Below, piece by piece: positions 18,994-27,139 of a stretch of 64,000 nucleotides of DNA; within the stretch, counting starts at the first letter, position 1, and every line of letters starts with the position of its first letter. The notes under the pieces are model-generated. The model ran no database searches. It had not been told where the DNA came from and worked only from the letters and a program-made list of their open reading frames with translations. Location: positions 310,001 to 374,000 of the forward strand of contig NZ_FQVC01000003.1 in assembly GCF_900128975.1 (NCBI RefSeq). The letters run 5' to 3'. Origin of the DNA: Devosia limi DSM 17137 (GTDB taxonomy: Bacteria; Pseudomonadota; Alphaproteobacteria; Rhizobiales; Devosiaceae). The translations under genes were made by a program, and so were the position numbers.

Positions 18994-19560
18994 ATGGCCA
19001 AAATCAACGGCAACGAAATCCGCCCCGGCTTCGTCATCAATCACCAGGACCGTCTCTGGGTCGCGGTGAAGGTCGATCACGTCAAGCCCGGCAAGGGCGG
19101 CGCCTATGCCCAGGTCGAGCTCAAGGCCATCCTGGGCGGCACCAAGCTCAACGAGCGTTTCCGCTCTGCCGAAACCGTCGAGCAGGTCGATCTCGAATTC
19201 CGCGATTTCACCTATCTCTATGAGCAGGGCGATAGCCTGGTGTTCATGGATCAGGACAATTACGAGCAGGTCGAACTGGCCAAGGATTTTGTCGGCGAGC
19301 GCGCCGCCTTCCTGCAGGACGGCATGAAAATCACCCTCGAAATGCACGAAGACACCCCGTTGGGCATCAAGTTCCCGGCCAATGTCGTGCTCGAAGTCAA
19401 GGAAGTTGATCCCGTGCAGAAGGGCCAGAGCGTCTCCAGCCAGTTCAAGCCGGCAATCCTGGCCAATGGCCTGCGCGTCATGGTGCCGCCCTTCATTGCC
19501 GTCGGCGAGCGCATTCTCGTCGACACCACCGAAGCCACCTATATGCGCCGGGCCGACTGA
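18994..19560 (+). CDS. efp: Translation elongation factor P
   Basis: EF-P relieves ribosome stalling at proline runs. The 188-residue protein has the three expected domains: an N-terminal KOW-like domain with [20 protein letters not shown] and the modifiable lysine K34 in [11 protein letters not shown], an OB domain, and a C-terminal OB domain ending with [16 protein letters not shown]. Lys34 suggests lysyl-type modification, but no epmA or epmB gene is in the window. The ATG at 18994 begins the conserved sequence. The phosphatase gene follows after two bases. Confidence 0.96.
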   Translation: MAKINGNEIRPGFVINHQDRLWVAVKVDHVKPGKGGAYAQVELKAILGGTKLNERFRSAETVEQVDLEFRDFTYLYEQGDSLVFMDQDNYEQVELAKDFVGERAAFLQDGMKITLEMHEDTPLGIKFPANVVLEVKEVDPVQKGQSVSSQFKPAILANGLRVMVPPFIAVGERILVDTTEATYMRRAD

Positions 19561-19562
19561 CC

Positions 19563-20357
19563 ATGGCACGCTCAGCAATCCTCAACGTCATGGTTCAGGC
19601 CGCTTTCAAGGCAGGCAAGTCGCTCACCAAGGATTTCGGTGAAGTCGAAAGCCTGCAGGTCTCGCGCAAAGGCCCGGCCGATTTCGTCTCCAAGGCCGAT
19701 CTGCGCGCCGAGCAGATCGTCTATAGCGAGCTGCTCAAGGCCCGCCCCACCTATGCCTTCCTGATGGAAGAAGGCGGCGAAGTCGCCGGCACCGATGGTC
19801 AGCACCGCTGGATCATCGACCCGCTCGATGGCACCACCAATTTCCTGCATTCGATCCCGTTATTTGCGGTCGCCATTGCGCTCGAGCGCGCCAATGAGAT
19901 CGTCGCCTCGGTGATCTACAATCCGATCCTTGACGAACTCTATACCTGCGAAAAGGGTGGCGGCACCTGGCTCAATGACCGCAAGCGCCTGCGCGTTGCC
20001 GGTCGCAAGCACCTTGCCGATGCTGTGATCGCCACCGGCATCAAGACCCAGGGCACCGCCAATGACACCCTGCAGCTGCGCCAGCTGGCCCATATCAATC
20101 CAGCCGTTGCCGGCATCCGCCGCTCCGGCTCGATCTCCCTGGACATGGCCTGGCTGGCCTCGGGCCGCTACGACGCGGTCTGGGAAGCCGGGCTTGCCCC
20201 TTGGGACGTGGCCCCGGGCATGCTGATGGTCAAGGAAGCCGGTGGTTTCGTCTCCGACTATGCTGGCACCAATGGCTCGGTCTGGAACGGCCAGGTCGTC
20301 GCCGGCAATGAGAGCCTGCAAAGCGCCCTGCTCAAGGAAATCCGCTCGGTCCAGTAA
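19563..20357 (+). CDS. suhB: Inositol monophosphatase family protein (SuhB type)
   Basis: The 264-residue Mg-dependent phosphatase has the family motifs: Glu ligands in FLMEEGGEV near residue 70, the metal-binding IDPLDGTTNF near residues 85-94, and the C-terminal APWDVAPGMLMVKEAGG. It removes phosphate from inositol phosphates or similar sugar phosphates; SuhB in E. coli also binds NusA during rRNA transcription. It begins two bases after efp and ends before a strong bidirectional terminator, so efp-suhB forms a transcription unit. Confidence 0.92.
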   Translation: MARSAILNVMVQAAFKAGKSLTKDFGEVESLQVSRKGPADFVSKADLRAEQIVYSELLKARPTYAFLMEEGGEVAGTDGQHRWIIDPLDGTTNFLHSIPLFAVAIALERANEIVASVIYNPILDELYTCEKGGGTWLNDRKRLRVAGRKHLADAVIATGIKTQGTANDTLQLRQLAHINPAVAGIRRSGSISLDMAWLASGRYDAVWEAGLAPWDVAPGMLMVKEAGGFVSDYAGTNGSVWNGQVVAGNESLQSALLKEIRSVQ

Positions 20358-20375
20358 GACCCCGCGCTTAAAATC

Positions 20376-20402
20376 AAAAAGGCCCCGTTTCGGGGCCTTT
20401 TT
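20376..20402. terminator. Bidirectional rho-independent terminator between suhB and the DUF1801 gene
   Basis: A run of A, the stem GGCCCCG/CGGGGCC with a 3-base loop, and a run of T give U-tracts on both strands. It serves the convergent suhB (plus) and DUF1801 (minus) genes. Confidence 0.9.
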
Positions 20403-20406
20403 CTTG

Positions 20407-20829
20407 TCAGCCACGCGAGTGCTGTCGCCGGTGATAAAGCAGTGCCGCCCGCAGGCAAATGCCCAGCGGCACCGCCGGCAGCGGCCCATCCGCCCGCACG
20501 ATCAGCGCGCGATTCCCCTCAAACTCAAACACATCGCCGAACTGCTCCCGATAGAAATCGACCAGGCTCGTCCGGCAATTGACGAACACAGCCGCCGCCC
20601 CCGGCGCCATCTTGGACACCCCCAGCCGGATGGTCGTACCGCTGCCGCTCGCCGCGGTGAGATAAGCCGGCTCCCCCCATTTGAGCGTTTCGCTCAGGGC
20701 TCCAACGCCCTCGGTCTCTGCGGCCACCGCAAATATCAGCGCCCGCACCGCCAGCAAGCGGGCCTGCACGGCTGGGGGATGGCGCGCCAGGGCAGCGGCG
20801 ATCTCGGCTGGCAGGTCCGGCACGCTCAC
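20407..20829 (-). CDS. DUF1801 domain protein
   Basis: The 140-residue protein matches the YdhG/DUF1801 pattern, a small alpha/beta fold related to frataxin-like domains: LRALIFAVAAETEGVGALSE-type helix (here beginning VRALIFAVAAE), LKWGEPAYLTAASGSGTTIR and a hydrophobic C-terminus LGICLRAALLYHRRQ. No catalytic residues are known for the family. Its start overlaps the stop of the AraC-type regulator as ATGA, so the two are co-translated and probably act in the same response. Confidence 0.8.
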   Translation of the reverse strand: MSVPDLPAEIAAALARHPPAVQARLLAVRALIFAVAAETEGVGALSETLKWGEPAYLTAASGSGTTIRLGVSKMAPGAAAVFVNCRTSLVDFYREQFGDVFEFEGNRALIVRADGPLPAVPLGICLRAALLYHRRQHSRG

Positions 20830-21686
20830 TGCCTTTCCCGCAGCGGCAGGTGAATATCGGTCCGCAATTCCGCCTGCGGCGTATCTCGCGGATCGTTGAG
20901 ATAGGCCTCAAAGATCGGCGCATCGTCTGGCTCATAGCCCGAATTGGGCAGCCACACGCCGAGGAACCAGCGATAGGCCCCGCGCATCGCCGCATAGGGA
21001 CCGGTATAGCGCAGGCGCGCATAGGTGCCGCCGCGCAGCACGCTCTCCACCATTGGGGCGTCGATAACCACCGCGTCGGCCACCGGCAGGCAGGCCCGCG
21101 ATCGCAGCGCCGCCTCATCGCCCAGGTCGGGATCATCGAAGAACACTCCGATCATCGCCGGATTGACGGGCACCGCGTTGCGCGCCGCCAGCGCACCAAA
21201 CAGCTTCCCCATCGCCCGGTCGATTTCCATATATGACCCTTGATGGTCGATCCCGGCGCAGCGCCGCGCCGGCAGGGTCATGATATCCACTGGAAACCCA
21301 CTGGCATCCCCAGCCGCTCCGGCCGCCTGGAACGCCACATGTGCCCCTGTCGACCGATAGGCCGCCGGCGTGCTGCCAAAGGCCTCCTTGAAGGCCCGAC
21401 CGAAACTGTCGCTGGACCCATAGCCGGCCCGCCCCGCTACCGTGGCAATATCCAGTTCGCTATTGGCCAGCCGATCGGCCGCCCGCTGCAGCCGCAATCG
21501 CCTGATGCTCGCTGCGATGGTTTCCCCCCGCATGGCCGCATAGATCCGGCTCCAGTGATAGGGCGACAGGCACGCCACCTCGGCCAGCCGGTCGAAGGAA
21601 ATCTCGTCTTCCAGATGGGCATAGACATGCTCCATCACCCGGTCGAGACGATCACTGTAGCGATCGTGGGATAAGTGTGTGGTCAT
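20826..21686 (-). CDS. AraC-type regulator with GyrI-like effector domain (Rob/SoxS-like)
   Basis: The predicted 286-residue protein has an N-terminal AraC DNA-binding domain with two helix-turn-helix units (FDRLAEVACLSPYHWSRIYA and IATVAGRAGYGSSDSFGRAF ending FGSTPAAYR) and a C-terminal GyrI-like ligand-binding domain (YMEIDRAMGKLFGALAARN, ARLRYTGPYAAMRGAYRWFL). This is the Rob-like architecture used for sensing drugs or hydrophobic compounds. I chose the ATG at 21686, whose protein starts MTTHLSHDRYSDRL. It forms an ATGA-overlapping pair with the DUF1801 gene and is divergent from the MotA-like gene. Confidence 0.87.
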   Translation of the reverse strand: MTTHLSHDRYSDRLDRVMEHVYAHLEDEISFDRLAEVACLSPYHWSRIYAAMRGETIAASIRRLRLQRAADRLANSELDIATVAGRAGYGSSDSFGRAFKEAFGSTPAAYRSTGAHVAFQAAGAAGDASGFPVDIMTLPARRCAGIDHQGSYMEIDRAMGKLFGALAARNAVPVNPAMIGVFFDDPDLGDEAALRSRACLPVADAVVIDAPMVESVLRGGTYARLRYTGPYAAMRGAYRWFLGVWLPNSGYEPDDAPIFEAYLNDPRDTPQAELRTDIHLPLRERQ

Positions 21687-21941
21687 CGGCAAACTCCCTG
21701 CTGTCAGGCTACCCTGGCACGCCCCCGGCCGACAAATCCTGCGGAACTGGGTCCGCAATCAGCGCACGCGGCGCACCGCGAAGCCATCGGTCGCGCCATC
21801 TCACCGCGCGATACAGCCTTTTTGCGTCTGCGCGCCGCTGGGCGGCCGCCACGTTAACCTTTGTGATTGTCATGCCAATCGGCTCTGACTAGTCTTGCCC
21901 GGTGATTTGGCCCGCGCGCGGGGGACTAAGGTAAGGCAACG

Positions 21942-22937
21942 ATGACGCAAGGCTACGATCCCTACCATCTCGCCAGTCCAACGGTTTACCTCATCAAGAT
22001 CGTCATCTTCCTGATCCTGGTGGCCTTGGTGGGCGCGATTCTGGCCTCCACCATCGTCACCTTCTTCTGGGCGAGCCCGTTCATCAATTCGATGATCTTC
22101 TTCACCCTGGGCGTCGGCATCTTCCTCAGCTTCCGCCAGATCATCCGGCTGTTCCCCGAGGTCAAATGGGTCAATTCCCTGCAGGACGGCAATGTTGCCA
22201 ATGTCCGCAATCCCATTCTGCTCGCCCCCGTCGCCGGCATTCTGCGCGAGCGGATCGGCGAGGCGATCATCACCCCGTCCTCGATGCGCTCCATCCTCGA
22301 CAGCGTCGGCAACCGGCTCGACGAGGCTAAGGATACCTCACGCTACCTGACGGGCCTCCTGGTCTTCCTCGGCCTGCTCGGCACCTTTTACGGCCTGCTC
22401 GAAACGGTGACCTCCGTCGCCGGCGTCATCAATGCGCTCGACGTCACCTCGGGCGATACCACGACGTTGTTTTCCAACCTCAAGGAAGGCCTTGTGGCCC
22501 CGCTGGGCGGCATGGGCACCGCCTTCTCGTCCTCGCTGTTCGGCCTCTCCGGCTCGCTCGTGCTGGGCTTTCTCGATCTGCAGACCAGCCAGGCGCAGAA
22601 TGCCTTCTATACCGATCTCGAGGACTGGATGACCTCGATGACCGAGCTCGACCACCCGGTCACCGCCATGCAGGCCAATTCCATGGGCATGCAGGGCGCC
22701 GACATGCAGGCCATGATCGACCGCCTCGGCAATACCATGCAGAACCAGAGTTCCTCCCAGAACGCCATTCGCGCCATGGCCGAGCTGGCCCGCGGCATCG
22801 ATGGCCTGGTCAAGCATATCCGCACCGAGCAGGACGATTTGCGCCGGCACATCGTCGAGCAGGGCGAGACCAACAAGAAGCTGCGCGACCTGATCGAGGC
22901 CATGCTGACCGAAGTCGACAACGAGCGGCGGAACTAG
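21942..22937 (+). CDS. MotA/TolQ/ExbB-type stator subunit, non-flagellar
   Basis: The 331-residue inner-membrane protein has the four-helix MotA/TolQ/ExbB layout: helices near residues 18-42, 47-66, 134-156 and 188-212, with GLLGTFYGLLETV and GGMGTAFSSSLFGLSGSLVLG as the conserved pore-lining helices. A cytoplasmic tail of about 110 residues follows (RTEQDDLRRHIVEQGETNKK). It should form a proton channel with the adjacent OmpA-domain protein, which starts 3 bases downstream. No flagellar, Tol or Ton gene is near. The role of this pair is unknown to me; Zorya-type defence modules use similar subunits but lack of ZorC/D/E neighbours argues against that. Confidence 0.82.
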   Translation: MTQGYDPYHLASPTVYLIKIVIFLILVALVGAILASTIVTFFWASPFINSMIFFTLGVGIFLSFRQIIRLFPEVKWVNSLQDGNVANVRNPILLAPVAGILRERIGEAIITPSSMRSILDSVGNRLDEAKDTSRYLTGLLVFLGLLGTFYGLLETVTSVAGVINALDVTSGDTTTLFSNLKEGLVAPLGGMGTAFSSSLFGLSGSLVLGFLDLQTSQAQNAFYTDLEDWMTSMTELDHPVTAMQANSMGMQGADMQAMIDRLGNTMQNQSSSQNAIRAMAELARGIDGLVKHIRTEQDDLRRHIVEQGETNKKLRDLIEAMLTEVDNERRN

Positions 22938-22940
22938 TCG

Positions 22941-23966
22941 ATGCCGGGCGCCCGCTCCCGCCGCCGGATCGAGACCAATTACTGGCCCGGCTTTGTCGAC
23001 GCCCTGTCGAGCCTGCTGCTCGTCATCATCTTCATGCTCAGCCTGTTCATGCTGACGCAATTCTTCCTCGGCCAGGAAATCCAGGGCAAGGACACCGCCC
23101 TGTCACGCCTCAATAGCCAGATTGCCGAGCTGACCGACCTGCTGCAACTGGAGCGCGCCAATTCCAGCGATCTGGAATCCACCATCGCCAATCTGACCGC
23201 AACCCTGTCCAGCGCCGAAGCCGCCAATGCCAGCCTCACCGGGCAACTGGCGGGCATCGGCTCGGGCATTGCCGGCAAGGACGAAACCATTGCCGGCCTC
23301 AGCAACGACTTGTTGGCTGCCCAGGAACTCTCCGACGAAGCCAACGCCCAGGTCGCGCTGCTCAATCAGCAATTGGCTGCCCTGCGCACGCAGATCGGGG
23401 CGCTGGAAAATGCCCTCGAAGCCTCCGAGAGCCGCGACAGCGAATCGCGTACCCAGATCGCCGATCTCGGCCGCCGCCTCAACCTGGCTCTGGCCCAACG
23501 CGTGCAGGATCTGTCGCGCTATCGCTCCGACTTCTTCGGCCGCCTGCGCGAAATCCTCGAGGGCCGCGCCGATGTCCGCGTCGTCGGCGACCGCTTCGTC
23601 TTCCAGTCCGAAGTGCTGTTTGATCCCGGCCAGGCCATTGTCTCGCCCGAAGGCACGCCCGATCTCGACGCGCTGGCCGAGGCCATCCTGCAGCTCGAAA
23701 CCGAAATTCCCGAGGATATCAACTGGGTGCTGCGCATCGATGGGCACACCGACAAGCGCCCGATTTCCAACGCCCAGTTCCCCTCCAACTGGGAACTCTC
23801 GGCCTCGCGCGCCATTTCGGTCGCCAAATATCTGGTCTCGCGCGGCGTCTCCCCCAACCGGCTGATCGCCGCCGGCTTCGGCGAATTTACCCCCCTCGAC
23901 CCCGGCGACACCGAAGAAGCCTTCCGCCGCAACCGCCGCATCGAATTCAAGCTGACCGAGGGCTAG
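22941..23966 (+). CDS. MotB-like protein with OmpA peptidoglycan-binding domain
   Basis: The 341-residue protein has one N-terminal transmembrane helix (SSLLLVIIFMLSLFMLTQFF) preceded by Asp20 in YWPGFVDALS, the position of the proton-carrying Asp in MotB. A long periplasmic coiled coil follows, about residues 50-190, rich in Gln, Glu and Asn (QIAELTDLLQLERANSSDLE). The C-terminal OmpA domain contains LRIDGHTDKRPI, NWELSASRAISVAKYLVSRG and RRNRRIEFKL. It should span the periplasm and bind peptidoglycan while forming a proton-driven stator with the preceding gene product. The coiled coil is much longer than in MotB. Confidence 0.84.
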   Translation: MPGARSRRRIETNYWPGFVDALSSLLLVIIFMLSLFMLTQFFLGQEIQGKDTALSRLNSQIAELTDLLQLERANSSDLESTIANLTATLSSAEAANASLTGQLAGIGSGIAGKDETIAGLSNDLLAAQELSDEANAQVALLNQQLAALRTQIGALENALEASESRDSESRTQIADLGRRLNLALAQRVQDLSRYRSDFFGRLREILEGRADVRVVGDRFVFQSEVLFDPGQAIVSPEGTPDLDALAEAILQLETEIPEDINWVLRIDGHTDKRPISNAQFPSNWELSASRAISVAKYLVSRGVSPNRLIAAGFGEFTPLDPGDTEEAFRRNRRIEFKLTEG

Positions 23967-23978
23967 CCAACCCACCGC

Positions 23979-24010
23979 GTCATTCCCACGCCGGCGGGAA
24001 TCCATTCTTG
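23979..24010 (+). repeat. Palindromic repeat R1, copy 2, left flank of the GIY-YIG gene
   Basis: The sequence is like copy 1 at 13893 apart from one base (CCCACGCC instead of CCCGCGCC), again followed by CCATTCTT. It ends 10 bases before the GIY-YIG start codon and 12 bases after the MotB-like stop. Confidence 0.88.
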
Positions 24011-24020
24011 GGACAAACGC

Positions 24021-24329
24021 ATGAGCAGCAACGGCCGCTTCTTCGTTTACATTCTCGCCAGCGGCAAGAACGGCACGCTCTACACCGGCGTCACCGGCAA
24101 TCTCATCGGTCGCGCTTACACCCATCGCAACGACCTGCTGGACAGCTTCACCCACCGCTACTCGGTGCATGACCTCGTCTATTTCGAACAGTTCGAAGAT
24201 CCGATCAGCGCCATCACGCGCGAAAAACGTATCAAGAAGTGGAACCGGGACTGGAAGGTTCGATTGATCGAAGAGTCCAACCCGCAATGGCTGGACCGCT
24301 TTCACGACATCGCCGGTTGGCTGGACTGA
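24021..24329 (+). CDS. Small GIY-YIG nuclease-domain protein
   Basis: The 102-residue protein is a single GIY-YIG domain of the UvrC/YhbQ-like kind: FFVYILASGKNGTLYTGVT carries the two tyrosine motifs, RAYTHRND holds the Arg, and the C-terminal REKRIKKWNRDWKVRLIE is the family tail. It could nick DNA, but no target is known for such stand-alone members. The gene is framed by inverted copies of palindromic repeat R1, 10 bases upstream and 8 bases downstream, as if gene and repeats formed one unit of about 390 bp. No transposase is present. Confidence 0.88.
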   Translation: MSSNGRFFVYILASGKNGTLYTGVTGNLIGRAYTHRNDLLDSFTHRYSVHDLVYFEQFEDPISAITREKRIKKWNRDWKVRLIEESNPQWLDRFHDIAGWLD

Positions 24330-24337
24330 ATAAAAGC

Positions 24338-24367
24338 AGAATGGATTCCCGCCTGCGCGGGAATGAC
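24338..24367 (-). repeat. Palindromic repeat R1, copy 3, right flank, inverted
   Basis: AGAATGGATTCCCGCC and GCGGGAATGAC are the reverse complement of the left-flank copy with minor changes in the loop. It begins 8 bases after the GIY-YIG stop. Confidence 0.88.
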
Positions 24368-24400
24368 TCGGTGGGGGAACGACCTGGTGTTTTTCACGGA

Positions 24401-24424
24401 GTCATTCCCCCGCAGGCGGCAATC
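24401..24424 (+). repeat. Degenerate R1 repeat, copy 4
   Basis: GTCATTCCCCCGCAGGCGGC followed by AATC retains the R1 pattern with one missing base in the right arm. It lies between copy 3 and the end of the ABC exporter gene. Confidence 0.6.
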
Positions 24425-24452
24425 GCCGTCTCAGCGCCGCAGGGACCCCGCC

Positions 24453-26270
24453 CTACGCGACTTCATCGATCCGGAACTGCAGCTTGGCCAGTTCGGCATA
24501 ACGCCCGCCCTTGGCCACCAATTGGTCATGCGTGCCCTGGTCGATAATCTGGCCGCTATCCATGACCAGGATCGTATCGGCGTCCCGGATGGTCGCCAGC
24601 CGATGCGCGATCACCAGCGTCGTGCGCCCCTGCATCAGATGCTCCAGCGCGATCTGCACCAGCCGCTCGCTCTGCGCATCCAGCGCGCTCGTCGCCTCGT
24701 CCAGCAGCAGGATCGGCGCATTCTTGAGGATCGCCCGGGCAATCGCCAGGCGCTGCTTCTGGCCGCCCGAGAGCATCACGCCGCGTTCGCCCACCATGGC
24801 GCCATAGCCATCGGGCAGGTCCATGACGAAATCATGCACCAGTGCCGCCCGCGCCGCAGCCTCGACTTCGGCATCGCTCGCATCGGGTTTGCCGAAGCGG
24901 ATATTCTGCGCCACCGTGCCGGCGAAAATCGTCGGCTCCTGCTCGACATAGGCAAAACGCTGCCGCAATTCGAGCGGACTGACCTCGCGCACATCCAGCC
25001 CATCGACCTTGATCGCGCCGCTGGTGACATCATAGAACCGCTGCAGCAGCGACAGCACGGTCGACTTGCCCGAGCCCGAAGCGCCAACCAGCGCCACGGT
25101 CTTGCCGGCCCCCACCATGAAGCTCATATTGCGCAGCACCGGCTCTTCGCCATTGGCCTGATAGGAGAACGTCACGTCCTCGAACGCCACGGTCCCCAGC
25201 GGCGGCACCGGCATCGGCTTGGGATGGGCCGCCACCTTGATCTGCGGTTCGGTATCGAGAATTTCGATCAGCCGCTCGGTCGCGCCGACCACGGTCTGCA
25301 GCGTGCCCAGCACTTCGCTGACATTGGTCAGCGCGCTTGCCGCCATCAGGGCATAGATCATGAACTGGGCCAGCTGGCCGGCCGTCACAGCGCCGTCGAA
25401 CACCGAGCGGGCGCCCCACCAGACCAGGAACACGATTGCCGCCGTGCCCAGGAACATCACCAGCGCCACCAGCGCCGAGCGGGCGAACAGGCGCTTCACT
25501 TCGGCCGCATAGCTGGCCTCGCTGCGCTGCTCATAGATATCGGCCTGCGCCGCTTCCTGGGTGAACGCCTTGACCGTGCGGGTCGCGCCCAGCAATTCCG
25601 TCGACATCGCCGACAGATCGGCCAGCGCGTCCTGGGTCCGGCGCGACATGCCGCGCAGCCGCCGCGAAAACGCCAGCACCGGGAAAATGATCGCCGGCAC
25701 CGCAATCACCACCGCCAGCGTCAGCATGGGGCTGGTCAGCACCATCATGATCAGGGCGCCGACAATGGTGACCAGCGAGCGCAGCGCCAGCGAGGCGCTC
25801 GAGCCCACCGCACCACGGATCACCGCGGTATCGCCATTGAGGCGGCTGGTCAGTTCGCCGACGCGGTGCGTATCGAAATACCGCGCATCCAGGCTGAGCA
25901 ATTGCACGAAGACGGCATGGCGCAAATCCGCCACCACGCGCTCGCCGATTACCGAGATGAAGTAGAATCGGGCGCCACTGCCCACCGCCATCACTGCGGC
26001 GATGATCATGATCAGCCAGCCATAGCGGGTAATGTTATCGAGGTTCTGCGCCACGAACCCCTGGTCGACCACGCCCCCCAGCAATGCCGGAATAGCCAGC
26101 GATGCGCCGGTCGAAACCAGCATGAACACCACGGTCAGCGCCAATCGGACCGGATAGCGCAGCACGAACGGCAGCAATCGCCGCAATGGGCTCAGCTGTG
26201 GCCGGCCTGCGTCCCCGCTGGGGATGATGTTTTCGGGATTGGTCTCGACTGCGACGGCTTGGTCTGTCAT
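24453..26270 (-). CDS. ABC exporter half-transporter (MsbA/LmrA-like, TMD-NBD fusion)
   Basis: The predicted 605-residue protein fuses a six-helix ABC type-1 transmembrane domain (YPVRLALTVVFMLVSTGASL onward, with LDARYFDTHRVGELTSRLN) to an ATPase domain. The ATPase has Walker A GASGSGKST, signature LSGGQKQRLAIARA and Walker B ILLLDEATSALD, followed by a TLVIAHRLATIRDAD switch. It works as a dimer and exports lipids, drugs or other hydrophobic compounds; substrate is not predictable. The ATG at 26270 (MTDQAVAVE) is preferred over an upstream start without homology. Confidence 0.92.
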   Translation of the reverse strand: MTDQAVAVETNPENIIPSGDAGRPQLSPLRRLLPFVLRYPVRLALTVVFMLVSTGASLAIPALLGGVVDQGFVAQNLDNITRYGWLIMIIAAVMAVGSGARFYFISVIGERVVADLRHAVFVQLLSLDARYFDTHRVGELTSRLNGDTAVIRGAVGSSASLALRSLVTIVGALIMMVLTSPMLTLAVVIAVPAIIFPVLAFSRRLRGMSRRTQDALADLSAMSTELLGATRTVKAFTQEAAQADIYEQRSEASYAAEVKRLFARSALVALVMFLGTAAIVFLVWWGARSVFDGAVTAGQLAQFMIYALMAASALTNVSEVLGTLQTVVGATERLIEILDTEPQIKVAAHPKPMPVPPLGTVAFEDVTFSYQANGEEPVLRNMSFMVGAGKTVALVGASGSGKSTVLSLLQRFYDVTSGAIKVDGLDVREVSPLELRQRFAYVEQEPTIFAGTVAQNIRFGKPDASDAEVEAAARAALVHDFVMDLPDGYGAMVGERGVMLSGGQKQRLAIARAILKNAPILLLDEATSALDAQSERLVQIALEHLMQGRTTLVIAHRLATIRDADTILVMDSGQIIDQGTHDQLVAKGGRYAELAKLQFRIDEVA

Positions 26271-26400
26271 GGCTTGGTAATGCCATCCTGATGGATGCGG
26301 CCTGCGCAAAGGCCGGGCCATGGTTGTGGCCCGATACATATGCACTGCCACTTGTTGCCGCAACCGCTTTGTCCGGGACAAAATAGCCGGTCACGCGCCC

Positions 26401-26429
26401 TTGCGGTTTGGGCGCGCATTGGGTAATAA
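26401..26429 (+). promoter_or_regulatory. Sigma70-type promoter candidate for rpmE
   Basis: TTGCGG (26401-26406), a 17-base spacer and TAATAA (26424-26429) lie 66 bases before the rpmE start. The upstream gap to the divergent ABC exporter gene is 224 bases and holds no gene I can see. Confidence 0.55.
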
Positions 26430-26494
26430 GCGCCCCAACACCAGTTTCCATGCTCTCCGGGCGCCCTGTCGCCCGTTTGATTTGAGGCCTGACG

Positions 26495-26716
26495 ATGAAG
26501 AACGATATCCATCCGGACTACCACCTGATCAATGTGGTCATGACCGACGGCACCAAGTACCAGACCAAGTCGACTTACGGCAAGGAAGGCGACACCCTTC
26601 AGCTGGACATCGATTCCAAGACTCACCCGGCATGGACCGGCGGCACGGGCCAGCTGCTCGATCGCGGTGGCCGTGTTTCGCGCTTCAAGGAGCGCTTCAA
26701 GGGCCTCGGCATCTAA
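26495..26716 (+). CDS. rpmE: Ribosomal protein bL31
   Basis: The 73-residue protein is bL31 of the large subunit ([20 protein letters not shown], then [14 protein letters not shown] and [10 protein letters not shown]). It has no cysteine, so it is the zinc-free type and should not respond to zinc limitation as the CxxC form can. The gene stands alone, preceded by a promoter candidate and followed by a clear terminator. Confidence 0.95.
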   Translation: MKNDIHPDYHLINVVMTDGTKYQTKSTYGKEGDTLQLDIDSKTHPAWTGGTGQLLDRGGRVSRFKERFKGLGI

Positions 26717-26736
26717 GCCAGTCCGCTTCAGTTTCG

Positions 26737-26765
26737 AAAAGCCCGGCCTCTGTGCCGGGCTTTTT
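26737..26765 (+). terminator. Rho-independent terminator of rpmE
   Basis: AGCCCGGC and GCCGGGCT form an 8-bp stem followed by five or more T, about 20 bases after the rpmE stop. Confidence 0.9.
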
Positions 26766-26790
26766 GTTGCCCTGCCCCAGAGGACCGCCA

Positions 26791-27111
26791 ATGCGCTATG
26801 GGCTGTTTGTCGCCGCCGCTGCTTTTGAGATTGCTGGCTGCTATCTGGTCTGGCAGGCGCTGCGCACCCATCAGGTCTGGCTCTGGCTGCCCGCCATTAT
26901 CGCCCTTGGCGCCTTCGCCTGGCTCTTGACCCTGACCGGTACCGACTGCGCCGGCCGCGCCTTTGCCGCCTATGGTGGCATTTATGTCGCCGCCTCGGTG
27001 CTGTTCATGCTCGGCGTGGAGCGCATCCGCCCCGATCTCTGGGATCTGCTGGGCGCCGCCATCTGCCTGGCCGGCGCCGCAATTATCTTCTTCGGCCCGC
27101 GCAGTGCCTAG
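26791..27111 (+). CDS. YnfA/UPF0060 family small membrane protein
   Basis: The 106-residue protein consists of four transmembrane helices (YGLFVAAAAFEIAGCYLVWQ, LWLPAIIALGAFAWLLTL, YVAASVLFMLGVERI, LLGAAICLAGAAIIFFG) with the family hallmark AYGGIYVAAS. It resembles SMR-type transporters, and some relatives affect drug sensitivity. Function is not established. The ATG at 26791 starts the conserved sequence 26 bases after the rpmE terminator; no promoter is evident between. Confidence 0.9.
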   Translation: MRYGLFVAAAAFEIAGCYLVWQALRTHQVWLWLPAIIALGAFAWLLTLTGTDCAGRAFAAYGGIYVAASVLFMLGVERIRPDLWDLLGAAICLAGAAIIFFGPRSA

Positions 27112-27139
27112 GCCCACGTGAACGCGCTGACATTCATCA

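Noticed and set aside
21942..23966. Zorya anti-phage system
   Set aside because: Only stator-like subunits are present; no ZorC, ZorD or ZorE-like gene is adjacent, and the next gene is a small GIY-YIG protein within a repeat unit.
24363..26291. A 642-codon plus-strand frame opposite the ABC exporter
   Set aside because: It is an Arg/His/Gln-rich shadow of the exporter, which has all ABC motifs on the other strand.
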